A stretch of 64,000 nucleotides of DNA from Brachionus plicatilis (taxonomy: Eukaryota; Rotifera; Eurotatoria; Ploima; Brachionidae), in contig QEOQ01000242.1 in the NCBI GenBank assembly GCA_010279815.1, positions 422,475 to 486,474 of the forward strand. Reading direction: 5' to 3'. Under the pieces are notes generated by a model. It made no database searches. It was not told where the DNA came from and saw only the letters and a program-made list of their open reading frames with translations. Below are positions 34,315 through 45,845 of this stretch, piece by piece. Every line of letters begins with the position of its first letter. Within the stretch, counting starts at the first letter, position 1. The position numbers and the translations under genes are program-made.

Positions 34315-34965
34315 ATGGCTGATGATTCTGACGAAGAACAGCAAGTAAAATTTTATTTATTAAAAAATTCAGTTCGAAAAAATAATTTTAAATTTAAAAA
34401 GAGAATAATTGAAAATCAGCACTACGACGAACTATTAGAAGTTGCAGACGGAGAGGAAGTACCAAGCATATATACACCAACACCACGCAATCCACGTACC
34501 AATCAACAACCATCATACAGCAGAAGTCACCTCTATCCTCAGCAAGTAACTCATCCACGGAACACTCCACCTCCTTCATCGTCATCATTGTCATCTCATT
34601 CTCAGACTAGAGACCCAGGACTAAACAATCCGCAAAGAATGAGCGAGCCCCAAAGCGAAACCCAAAGCCAAACCCAAAGCCCAGTAGAAACGCCCAAGGT
34701 AGCTATTTAAAAAAAATTTACTTTTTTCACAAATTTCTTGACTAAGTTTAATCTTAACGAGTCGGACTCAAATTTACTTGATACTGAAATAAGGCATTCT
34801 CAATTGCAGCAAAATGCTATTTTCTCTAATAATATCATTATTGCAAAAAATAACTCGAATTATCATCAAATGGATAAGTCTAAAAAAAATTCGTATAAAA
34901 CCCCCATGTCGACACCTTCTTTAGTGAATGAAAAAATAGTAAAAAATTATTTGAATCATGTTTAG
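34315..34965 (+). CDS. Two-exon low-complexity protein, possibly IFT46 N-terminal exon
   Basis: Exon 1 is 34315-34698, ending CCCAAG|GTAGCT; exon 2 is 34747-34965 after TTGACTAAG. Together about 200 aa in one frame. The N-terminus is acidic then basic (MADDSDEEQQ, KKRIIENQHYDELLEVADGE) followed by PSIYTPTPRNPR and a Ser/Pro/Gln-rich tail. The YDE...EEVPSIYTPTPR block reminds me of the region that precedes the acidic stretch in IFT46 proteins, and exon 1 ends in the phase needed to join AAG|GCG at 38614, just before the IFT46 core. That would be an alternative to exon 2. No other family is recognised. Confidence 0.45.
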
Positions 34966-35010
34966 TGTTGCTTTAGATGTTTATTGCTTGTTGGTTTGCA
35001 GTAGGAGCTA

Positions 35011-35805
35011 CAGTAGAAGCTCTCAAAATGAACATCCTCAAATGTGAACAGCCCTATAAGTGAACACAAATTTCTTGCGACCGACCAAAATGAATCTTTT
35101 TACATGGCATAAAATCCCTCAAATGTGAACACCCTCAAATGTGAACGTTCGGTATGTGAACATGAAAAATTTAGAAAAAAGTGAACAAAAAACTCGAAAA
35201 AAAAATTTATTTACAGTTAAATTCAAAAATTTTTTTTAAAATCTTCATAATATACATGACTTTCAAATTATAATACATATTTTATTTAATTTTTAAAATA
35301 ATCTTCGATTTTCGATTGTTTAACATTGGCCACATCAACTAAATTGCTCTCGAAAGTCATAAATTCTTTACATAAACTAGGGTGATTATTAGTTAAATAA
35401 GATCTTATTTCTCCAATCATACGATGAATTTCACTAATTTTGACTTCTTTTTTTGTTTGTGCGGAATCTATAATTACATCATTACAATCATCATCTTCCT
35501 CGTCATCGCTCAAGGTATCGTCCATTACACTATTTAATATGTCATCTTTCCAATTTTCACCATCAAAATTATCATCAGTCGCCAAATCTTTGCATTAATT
35601 TTATCATCATTCAACTGATACTTAAATGAATACATGGTCTTATTTTTTTTTTATTTTTGTTTTACACAAAAATTAACTTAATATTTATTAATCTCACAAA
35701 AGTGAACAGTTCACTTTTGAGAGAGCATCCTCAAATGTAAACAGCCCTATGAATGAACAAAAATCCCTTGCGACGGCGGGTGTTCACTTTTGAGGGATTC
35801 TACTG
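35011..35805 (-). mobile_element. Tigger/pogo-like deleted element
   Basis: Inverted ends CAGTAGAAGCTCTCAAAATG and CAGTAGAATCCCTCAAAAGT, flanked by TA (35009-35010 and 35806-35807). Multiple internal CCTCAAATGTGAACA motifs lie near both ends. The minus-strand frame 35585-35286 (99 aa) is acidic and ends KQSKIEDYFKN, the tail of a jerky/Tigger-type transposase; the DDE core is missing. It sits between the two blocks of the putative IFT46 gene. Confidence 0.85.
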
Positions 35806-36415
35806 TACATTCACATAGAATTGCGGAACACAAAATCCTGGGTCAGTTTAATACGGACCTTGGGTTTTTATTAACTTCCATTGTTTTTAAAAAATGATAA
35901 TTTCTATTTTATTTTTTAATCCGCTATTTCATTAAAAAAATAAGTATTTTCAGTTTATTTGCCTTTATATTTTTAAATCATCTTTTATATAAGTAGTAGA
36001 AAAAGCTTATTAAATTTTTTTTTAATTCTGAATAATTTTTGAATCGAACAATGTTGGTATGAAGATTAAAAAAAATAAAAGAGATTAAAAAACATTAAAA
36101 ATGTGATTGACACATAAAAAGACAATTATGCATTTAAAATCATGAAACGCATATAATAAATTTATTGAAATGTGAAAATTGTTCATCAATGGAAAATTAT
36201 TTTTATATGAAAAATTTTTTATAAAAATTTAAGTCACTAATTTTTATTGAGTTTTCTATTTTTTTGGCATTTTTTTAATTTTCATCTTCTAGATCAAAAT
36301 TGTAATTTTTTTTCAAAAAGAGTAAAGAACAAATAGATTTTTTTAAAAAGTAAAGAATATTTTTAGGTTCAAGGATTTACGTTTTTAAGATTCACTTTAT
36401 TATTTAACAATTGAT

Positions 36416-36974
36416 TAGTGATGGAATCGAATTAGCTTTTTGGACACAAATTGAAACTTGAATAAATAAAAAATTTGAAAAGACTATTGAAAAAGTAAAA
36501 AGTATATTCGAATAAAATCTTTAATATAAATAAATTTGAATTTATTTAATTTGATTTATTTTATTTTTGAATTTAAATTCGAACTTAACTTTAATTTAAA
36601 TAACAACTTGAATTTTAGATAAATTCAACTAATAATTTAAAAGTGTTAAAATTTGACACACTTTTAATATCCAAATCGAATTGAAATTCAATTTATTTAA
36701 TGATTTTTTTTTTAATTAAATAAATTTTGATCAGCTTTTTTTTTGATTAATTTTTATTTTCAAATATTAAATTGAATATTTATTATATTCAGTTTTTGAT
36801 CCGAAAATTTTATATTTTCAAATTTCAATTCGAATATTTTAGAGATTCAATTTTTAATTTGATTAAATAAATTTTCGAGTAAAATATTCAAAAATTATAT
36901 TTAAACCTAATTTTCATTCGAAGTGCTGCTTATTCGAATATCGGTTCGAATATGCATATTCAATTTCATCTCTT
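36416..36974. mobile_element. hAT-like MITE (TAGTGATG family), copy 2
   Basis: Starts TAGTGATGGAATCGAATTAG and ends, inverted, AAGAGATGAAATTGAATATG. A perfect 8-bp duplication CAATTGAT flanks it (36408-36415, 36975-36982). It is homologous in reverse orientation to 21394-22126. Confidence 0.85.
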
Positions 36975-36982
36975 CAATTGAT

Positions 36983-38613
36983 TTTTATGTCGATTTATTT
37001 AAAAAATTCAGAATTAAAAATTAAAAATTATGAGAAATGGGGAAAAAAATGAATTAAAAAATATAAAAATTTAAGACTTAATATTTATTTTTTTTTGAAT
37101 ATTTTTTGTTATTAATATTTAATTTAATTCTATAATATGTAACTAAAAAACTAAAATACTGAAACTAAAACTAAAATTTTCATATATTGGGAAAAAATTA
37201 AAAAATTTTTTTTTTGTGTTTAATGACAACTGCATTTTAATTTATTAATTTTCTAATTTATTAATGGATATTTGATAGAAACGAAACATTTAAAAAAAAA
37301 GAATTAAAACAAAATTTATCTAAACAAGTTTAACTTCTCAGTAATAAGTGTACTTTAGCATATATTTTTTATTTCATTTTCATTTAATGATAAAATCACT
37401 GATCTCAAGATTCTGAATAGCCTAGATATGATCATTTTCCAATTGAGGTATGCACATATCTTGACTACTAAGTTATCCTTAAATCACAATAAAAAAGCTT
37501 AATTGTGAAAAATATAGCATTCAACATTGTCAGGCTGATTTAAAATGTAAGATTTTAAATTGTTTATATCAACCAAGGAAAATGAGAGCTAATTACATCT
37601 AAATTGTGTAATATGGTTAAAAATTACAAATGTGATCATATGAAAAAATTTATTTAGCATTTTTGTCCTTAAAAACATATTTTCATTTAATTTATATTTT
37701 AGTTCTGATTAGATAATTAGTGTAAAATTTTTCTAAAAAAGAAAATGAATAAAAATATTTGTTCTCAATTCAGTATTATAGTTTTTTATATAAACAAGCA
37801 CAAGTTACATGCCTTTCTATTTTAAATGAATCCTATTAAATAAACTTGAACTAAAAAAATATTTAGCTTTGTAAAATAAAAATAAAAATATAAAATAAAT
37901 AAAAATTTTTCTTAAACATAGCGCTCTTCGTAAAATTTGGTATAATTTCATGAAATTGTTTTGTTGAAATTTATAAATTGCAAACAAAAAAAATTAAATT
38001 TCTTTTTTTAATAACCAAGATCATCGGAGATTTCAGCTACACTAAAAATAAAACTTTTTGAAAAAAACACCATTTGAAAAGGAATTCAAATTTAAAGCTT
38101 TGATTTTGTCAAACGAGCAAAAATAAGAATTTATTTGAAATATATAAAATTAATTTTTTTTTCATTCATCAGTAATTTTAAATCAATCATTCAATATTTA
38201 ATGAAAAAAAATATTTATTTTGAACACTAAATTTATCTCTTGAAACAATTTAAAAAACTAATCTTGAAATTTCATAAAAAAAGATGTTAAATTTTTTTCA
38301 TATTTGTTATGTTTTTTTGTTTCTAAGATCTTGATAAATATTTATTTTTATTGATGATTTAGAAATTAAAGGTAAATTTTAAAGAATACTGGTTTAAAAA
38401 ATATTAATGGTCTTAATGCGGGTTAAATAAAACTTAATTTCAAAAAAAAATTAAAAAATTTTAATTTTTAATTTTAAAAAAAATTTAGAACAAAGCTTTG
38501 TATTACAAACGCGTAATTTTTGTTTATTTAATTGCTGATTTATTTTTAATAAAAAATTTAATCAATGCTTTTAAGGATTGGAAAATTTATTTTTTATTAA
38601 TTGATTAAATTAA
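36983..38613. other. Non-coding stretch upstream of IFT46
   Basis: AT-rich with no recognisable gene or repeat. If the exon at 34315-34698 belongs to IFT46 this is intron; otherwise it holds the IFT46 promoter. Confidence 0.4.
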
Positions 38614-38626
38614 GGCGAACGAAAAC

Positions 38627-39505
38627 ATGAATCAAAAAATGGACCAAGACATGGGTGATTCTGGTTCGGAAGGCAACGAGTCTGATGACTCACAAGATGG
38701 CTATAATGATTTGCCAGGCGCGTATGACCCATCGGCGTTCAGAGATCTTCAGGTTCCGGGTGAAATCAAGGAAATTTTCAAATATATAGAAAGATATCAA
38801 CCACAGAACATCGAGCTAGATTTCAAACTTAAACCATTTATTCCCGACTATATTCCAAGTATAGGCGACATAGACGCTTTTATCAAGATTCCTCGCCCTG
38901 ATAACAAACAGGATAATTTGGGATTAAGTGTGGTAGATGAGCCTTCATCTAACCAAAGTGATCCTCATGTATTGGATTTGTTCTTTCGCACTCTATCAAG
39001 ACAGACTGTTGACACAGCACCTCAAACCACTGTCAAAAGTGTTGAGGCTAATAATACTAAAGCGATTGATAATTGGATCAAAAGTATCAGCGCATTGCAG
39101 AAGAACAAACCGGTACAATCGGTCAATTATCAGCGCGCTATGCCTAGCATAGACTCATTGATGCAAATATGGCCACATGAATTTGAAGAATTGCTTAAAG
39201 AAGTCAGTTTGCCATCGCCAGAGTTAAATGTCGACCTGAATACTTATGTTGATATTATTTGCGCTTTGCTAGACATACCTGTGTACAAGTCACGCGTTCA
39301 ATCGATACATGTTTTGTTAAGTTTGTATTCAGAATTCAAGAATTCGGAAGTAATTTTAGAAAAAATTTTTCAAATTTATTTTTCTAATATTTTATTTTAG
39401 CATTTCAGAAATACCACTCAAGGTATGAATCCATATGCATCTGGTGCGTTCAAAGCTGGGGACTCAAAGGGTGCCAAAGGATCAGACAGACTTGTCATTG
39501 ATTAA
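38627..39505 (+). CDS. IFT46: Intraflagellar transport protein 46
   Basis: IFT46 is a core IFT-B complex subunit in cilia. Exon 1 38627-39349 (ends TCGGAA|GTAATT) and exon 2 39401-39505 (after TTTTATTTTAG) give 275 aa; human is about 304. The acidic leader (SGSEGNESDDSQDG) is followed by the conserved core: GAYDPSAF, EIKEIFKYIERYQPQNIELD, KPFIPDYIPSIGDIDAFIKI, PRPDNKQDNLGL, DEPSSNQSDP, AIDNWIKSISALQKNKP and PSIDSLMQIWPHEFEELLKE, ending LLDIPVYKSRVQSIHVLLSL and YSEFKNSEHF. The ATG is preceded five codons upstream by an in-frame stop; but AAG at 38611-38613 could also be a splice acceptor, allowing extra N-terminal exons. Confidence 0.95.
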
Positions 39506-40504
39506 AATCAAATTAATCATTTTTAATTTTTGTTTGTGAAAACTAATAAAAAAGTATTTAAAAAGATTTAAATGTTCCTTTAATTAAATGTGAGCTAAAT
39601 TAAAAATGTCCACTTATTTTTGAGATCTAATTTTTACCTCGAAATTTTTGTCGTATTTATATATGAAAACCGCAACAAGAAAGATATTTGGTTGTATTTA
39701 TAGAACAGTTCCATAAAAGGTAGCATATATAAAATGGTCAACATATTTACTACAATACAAAAAACTTCACCTTATTATTTACCTATTTCGTGAGCACATT
39801 CCTATATAAAAGTTGAGTAATAATAATATAATGTTCTGACGAAAAGCTAACCAAAAATTTAAATATAATTAGAAATTAAATTAAATTTGAGTATTTCATA
39901 TATACAGATTCAAGTAAAATCTTAGTTATTTCAAAATTTTGAATTTTTAAATTTTTTTCTATTACTTGATTTAAATAATTAATTTTTTTAATTTTTTCGT
40001 TTCTTCTTTTTTCGGTATACTTCTGAATATGAATCTATTTTTCTTGGATATGCCTTGTTACGACAAACATATTTTGAGAACTAATATTCTGAAAAGTTTA
40101 TTTTAACATATGACTTAAAAATTTAAGAAAGAAATTTTTTTTAACGTAAGATGGGGTAATTATTTAATTGGTTAATTGGGGGAGAACTTTTATTTTGTGA
40201 AATTGTATGAGAACTATACATCCAAGAGAGAAACGAAGTATCATTCTAAGTAGCTAACAGGTCAAGGAATCCAGATATATAGTTTTTATTTTTCGTTTGT
40301 ATACCATTCGTCTTAAAATCGATCAAGTTCGAAAAACTGGTGAAAATCAATCAAAAGTATAATTTGATTTACGCGCGATAACTTCGGTTCGAAATGAGAT
40401 TTTGCAAAATTATTTAGCCATTGCTAAGACCAACTAGTAACAACTTCAAATTAAGAGACAGAAAGAAAAATTTTTTTTTTTTGAAGCCAAATTCTAAATG
40501 GGTT
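39506..40504. other. Intergenic
   Basis: IFT46 3' flank (possible poly(A) signal AATAAA near 39546) and featureless AT-rich sequence. Confidence 0.4.
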
Positions 40505-40508
40505 ATTT

Positions 40509-41226
40509 TTAGGGGTAAAACGGTTAAATAAGTTACCATATTTACCCCGGTTTTTAACAGAATTACCCCAAATTTTAACCACTTTAACTCTTTTACCCCT
40601 AAAATATTTATAAGACGTTTTTTTTGTTACTATGCAAAATTTTATTTAAAAAACATATTCTTGAAGTCTAGAGAAACAAATTAGAGCGTTTTATTAAAAA
40701 ATGCGTGCTAAAAAAAGTGAAAAACGACTGCAATATTTTAAATACAGCGTCAAAAAGTTTAAAAAAACACAAAAAAAATTTCTTTTTTTTGTTTCATTTC
40801 TTTAAAAAAAATGCCACGCTCTTATGAAGCTTTGTTTGCCAAGTAGAATAAAAAAGAATTAAACACTAGAATTTGTATGTGCTGAATGCTAATAGTAAAA
40901 ATTCTAAGAAAATTTTCTTGTTAAATTTCTAAAAATTGATTTTAAATTCGTTTTGTTTTTAAATTAATATTTTTCTTATTCAATTGTTTCTAATTTATCC
41001 AAGTAGATCAATTTTAATTTTTTCTTTCATTTTTACGAGTCGAAAATTAATAAAAAAAAACAAAAATATTACTTTATACTTCTATCTCTCTTCATTTTTT
41101 AAAAAACGGCTAATTTGGTGATGTATTGGGGTAAATGAGTGTGGTTTCGGGGTAATTGTGTGAATTTCCGGGGTAATTTGGATCAATTTCGGGGAAATCT
41201 AGTTAACCCATTTAACCAAATTGGCC
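40509..41226. mobile_element. Putative TIR element with GGGGTAA subterminal repeats
   Basis: The left end reads AGGGGTAAAACGGTTAAATA and the right end, inverted, GAGGGCCAATTTGGTTAAAT, then both continue with GTTA. Several TTACCCC motifs follow on the left (40535-40610) and several GGGGTAA motifs on the right (41125-41280), in inverted arrangement. No clear target duplication found. No coding potential. Confidence 0.5.
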
Positions 41227-42544
41227 CTCACATATTTAACCACTTGGTGCAATTTGGTGATTTGAAATTTTGGGGTAAATAAGGGGTTCAGATTCGTGAT
41301 CCTCGAGTAGAGATCTATCCGAAAAAGCAATAAAAAAAAAATAGGTCACCCAATATGGCTATATTACGTTAATAATTTGGCATTTCAACACGTATATGTT
41401 CGACAGCAAAAATCCAATTAGAAGAAATAAAAAATCCATTTAAAAATCTATTTATAAACTGTTGTCTACTTCTTTACTCTAAATTTAATTTTTTATTCTT
41501 TTTTACTTTGAGAATTTTTACTTAATTATATATTTAGTTGGGCATCGGTCAAGTAAACAAGAAAAAGGCGAAACATGTCTTATTGGAAGAAAAAATGAAA
41601 AGATTTTGACATTTTGGATCTAGTCGGTTTTGACAGTGAAAATTTTCTGAATTTTTTGTAAAATATATTATTTGTTAATTGAATATTGATAAATTTTTTA
41701 AAAAAATCTTGTCGAGTTTTTTTTGTCTAAATAATTGTTGACCAATTAATTTTTTATTTGTCAAAATAAGCGGATGCCATTGTTCATTTTTGCTCTACGC
41801 TGGTAAATGACTCCTTCACTCGGTTCAGTATTCGTACTGACGAAAATATTTTGATACAATTTACTCACCACTTCCCTCTCATTGCTTATATACTTTTACC
41901 AACTTGTGTGTCTACCAAACTTTTAAATAAGTCAAAAATATCAGATAAAAATTGTTTTTAGTTATTTGTATTATCTTTAAGCTCATTATTAAAACCTTAA
42001 AAAAAGATGTTATTTATTTTTCTTTGATTTTCTTTATTTTACCTTCTATAACTATTGTTGTGTAGTAATCTCTTTTGATATTAACGCTAGACCACTTTAT
42101 TTCGCAAAAAAAATATAAATTTTACCAATCATGTTATTTTGAAACCAATCACATAATTCAGTTTTTCTAAATGTAATTGAACCAATGGCAAAATCAAAAA
42201 GTGGAGAAAAAACCTTTGAATATTTTTACTCGAGGTTAATTAAATGCTTTGTGATCAAGAGATCAATGTTGAAGTTCACAACGTTTAAGCTTTCAGTTTT
42301 CAATAATATTAATATAATTTATATACAGTTTTTTACTTTAAACCGCAGAACGGGTAATATTACATCATTTTATGTTATTTTACATCAAAAAATATAAGAT
42401 TACATAAAATTACATCAAAAGTAGTATGTGATAAAATGTTGGTTTACGTAAAATGATTTACAATTACGTAATATTACGTTATTTCAAGTAAAAACAAATT
42501 TTTCGAATAAAAATTTAATTTTATTAAATTTTTTTGGTTTTTTA

Positions 42545-43465
42545 GTATTTAAGTTTAGGATTAAACTAACCAGATCAAATTTTATTTTTTTTATATTTTT
42601 AGAATGGTATTTGATTAAATCTCTCCGCAAAATGGCATGTTGAAGTTTATGATCAAATGATCAAATGCTCAATTAAAAAGTAAGCATAATAATTTCTTAA
42701 ATTAACGAAATGATTTTATTTTTATTGGTAATGATTTAACATATTATGCTACAGTCTCAAAAAATTATTTTAAGTTGATCATAAAATAAATGGATTAATA
42801 ATCGATTTTTAGAATAAAAAAAGAGTACAAAATCCGAAAGACAAAAGACTTAACTTCGCAAAGATAATAAGATTAAAAAACCAAATAATATTTTATGTTA
42901 AGAAAAAAATTTATTTATTTGCATTATTAACTTTACTAAAAAATCAAAAATAATCGATCATTTTAGTTAATTTTGAACAAACTATTAATTAATTTAAAAT
43001 TTTTTTTTTTGAATTTTAATTTAACAAACTATGTTACATCAAGAATTTCATAAAATTCTCCCTAAATCTTCAGGAAATTTATTATTAAATATAAAATGAG
43101 CAATTTGATATAAAGTTTTGATCATAAACTTCAACATGCCCGCAAAATTCTAAATTATGCAAAAAACAAGTTAAATATTAGAAGAGGCTCCTCAAAAACT
43201 CTGCAATTAAAATGCGCAGCTGAATACTTTTTAATGACGTGCATTTTACAGCAAAATGAAAATTATTTGCAGAGCCTCATCTACAATTGAACATGCTTGT
43301 TGCATGATTTAGCATTTTGTAGAAAAATTAAATCGAATACCATTGAATAGCCTATTCAATGGTATTCGATTTAATTTTTAATTTTTAATTTTTAATTTTC
43401 GATCAAATTTTATTCGATATAATCAAAATAATATTTGATCTATTTTTTTGATCCTAAATATCAAG
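42545..43465. mobile_element. MITE of the 61503 family, interrupted by another MITE
   Basis: Left part (42545-42633) holds GATCAAATTTTATTTT and GAATGGTATTTGATTAAAT. The right part (43141-43465) holds the same strings inverted, plus CTCTGCAATTAAAATGCGCA and ACTTTTTAATGACGTGCATT as in the 61503-61884 element. The MITE at 42634-43140 splits it. A 27-bp perfect hairpin around 43351 repeats the AATGGTATTCGATTTAA motif. Confidence 0.6.
42634..43140. mobile_element. Nested MITE with perfect 8-bp TSD
   Basis: TIRs GGCATGTTGAAGTTTATGAT with GGCATGTTGAAGTTTATGAT inverted at the right end (strong to about 25 bp). The 8-bp CGCAAAAT flanks both sides (42626-42633, 43141-43148). 507 bp, no coding capacity. 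Confidence 0.9.
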
Positions 43466-44023
43466 ATAACGAATTTTATTCATAAGAAACCAAATTTAGT
43501 GAAAATTTATTTTTGTTACCAAAGATTACCTTAAAAATTATACAATGAAATGGATAAAATTATAAAATTTAAAGTTGAAAAAATGTTAAAAAAACTAAAA
43601 AAATTTAATTAAAATCAAATTTTTGTTCGAATAATTCGACTTTTCCGCCTGTCAGCATTTTTGTGAAGTTATACTTGAAAAAACGAAATATTGCGTAATT
43701 TTACACCATTTTACGTAAGCTTACATTTTCTATGATGTAGCTTTACCACATCTTATAATATTGTTGTCAAGGCGTTAGTCAATTCCACGCTGTATAAAAG
43801 AGAAATAAAAAATATTAAAAATTCTCTTTTTTATTTATAATAAAAGATAGAAGATAAAAATTACTGAAAATAATATTCAAAAAATCAAAAAAAATTGCTT
43901 TAATAATTATTTTAATTCTTTTATCATTACCAATGCGATTATCTGTAAAAATAGATAAAAATTATAAAGGTCTTGTCATTCTCTAAAAATGGACGAAATC
44001 ATCAATTTAAAAAAAAAATTTTT

Positions 44024-45809
44024 CTAATTGTAATACTTCAATTTCTTTTCCTCAGTCTTTCTTAAATAAACTTTTCGTTCCTTCTTTCTGCAGAGAAAAG
44101 TTAATAAATCACAGGTAATTATTAAAAGAAATAAAAAGAATTAGTATACATATTGCTATAATTGATGATGTACTTATTAAAGCTTTGATCGTTTTCATTT
44201 CTTGTGATTCAATTTGGCATTTATCGCCAGAATATTTACTAAAACATTTGCATTTGGGTTCAAAACCACCATCATAACAGACTCCATTTCGGGAACATGT
44301 TTCATTTTGGCATACATCTATTTTCTTCTCACAATTAAGTCCATAAAACAAACTTGATCTATTGTAATTAGACATGCATTTACAAGTATAAGTCCTGTTA
44401 TTAATGTTGTCTATGCATGTGGCATTGTTTCGACAGGGATTTGAATTACAAGCCAATGTATTAATGTGACACTTGGTTCCAACATAATTTTTGAAGCATT
44501 CACATTCAAATTTCAGTGAGTTTGATACTTTGCATTTACCATTTCCGGAACAATTAGATAAACAATCATTCATGTCCAAATTCAGCTGACTTAAATCCAT
44601 TATTAATCCAATATCAAGAGATTCAAATGTAAATTGTGTTTCTTGTGAAAAATTTGCCATATCAATTGTTGGTTTAGTACCAATGACTGAATAAAATGAT
44701 GACGTTGTTTGATCTAATCTGTTGCTACCTGTCAATAATTCATTAATTAATATTTCTTTTGTTGTAATTTGAAAATTTGTTATATTTAAATCGTATAATG
44801 ATGATACACTTGATTGAATTATTGTTTCCCAATTCAACTTTTTTGTAACCATGGCCATGGATTCGCTTGATGTTGATGAAGTTTTAGTTTCTGATTGACT
44901 TGAAAGTAACATGGTGTCATCTTCTGTTGAGATCATTCTGAAATTTTGACCATTGGTAAATTCAAAATCAATAAGCGATATGTTCAAATTAACTAAAGAA
45001 TTTATATCTTCATTATTCCCAAGAAAAATTCGTTTTATAAAACTCATATTCTTAGAGTTCCAAAATTGGATGCTTCCATGAACATCACCTGCTATGAACA
45101 CTTCTTCATTTAATAATTCAATACTTTTTATTTCACCATCACCTATTTCTTTTATGCTGTTCGAGTCAATATCCCAGTGTCTTAACTTCCATCCTCCCAA
45201 TAAAACATTTTTCTCGTCTAATATTCTTACAGCATTAACTCTACGAAATAAATGACAAAATTTTACAAGATAAAATGAATTATTTTCGTCCAAACCAAAA
45301 ATGGACACCTTTGAACCAAATTTTGAAACAATAAATGTTTTGTTAAGTAGATCAATCGATCCCAATTCTGCGCTATGATTATTGCTCACAGTAAAATCAT
45401 CTAATATACGATTTTCTGTTAATGAATAGGCGAAAACTATTTTATTTGAGGATGCAATCAAAATTTTATCAATTTCAAGGCGTTTCAGGTCCCTGATTTT
45501 AGAAAAACTCTGATTTTGAAAAGGAATTTTAGTTTGAAGGTCAATCGACCAGAAAATAATCTTTCCATCATAGCCTGCTACGAAATGTGTATCATTTATT
45601 ATTAAAATTGAATAGACTGAAGCTATTTCGTCAACAGAAATTGTTGAATTATTTTTAAAATTCCAAACTAAAACATTTTTATCAGATCTTCCTGCTACGA
45701 CAATGTGCTTAGAAACTCTTGCATCCAAACAAATGATATCTTCTTGTGCATCATAAATACTAACTATTGAGTCATTTTGGAAAATTCTGATAAAAATATT
45801 CTTTTTCAA
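44024..45809 (-). pseudogene. Beta-propeller/EGF membrane protein (copy A), 3' frameshift and undefined 5' end
   Basis: Same architecture as the gene at 58809-60923. The frame 45809-44109 (566 codons) holds WD-like propeller repeats (NVLVWNFKN, KIIFWSIDLQT, HWDIDSNS, SIQFWNSKN), a Ser/Thr-rich stalk, three EGF domains (CLSNCSGNGKC..., ACNSNPCRNNATC..., VCQNETCSRNGVC...) and a TM helix. One extra A in the tract at about 44131-44135 (five against four in copy B) shifts the frame inside the TM, giving ...LFISFNNYL and a stop; the original frame continues to a TAG at 44026-44024. There is no in-frame ATG near the 5' end: the frame starts after a stop just before 45809. A good acceptor (TTTTTATCAG) lies at about 45792, so a first exon with the signal peptide may lie upstream, beyond the MITEs. 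It may be functional if the frameshift is a base error. Confidence 0.7.
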
Positions 45810-45845
45810 TTAAATTTTTTCGCTTTAATTTGTAATAAATGAAAA

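Larger units (their letters stand above)
42340..43770. mobile_element. Outer inverted region of TTACGTAA-type motifs enclosing nested MITEs
   Basis: Short TTACATAAAATTACATCA and TTACGTAATATTACG motifs at 42357-42490 recur inverted at 43690-43740 (TGCGTAATTTTACACC, TTTACGTAAGCTTACA). They may be the eroded ends of an older element whose interior contains the MITEs at about 42545-43465. Ends not defined. Confidence 0.35.
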
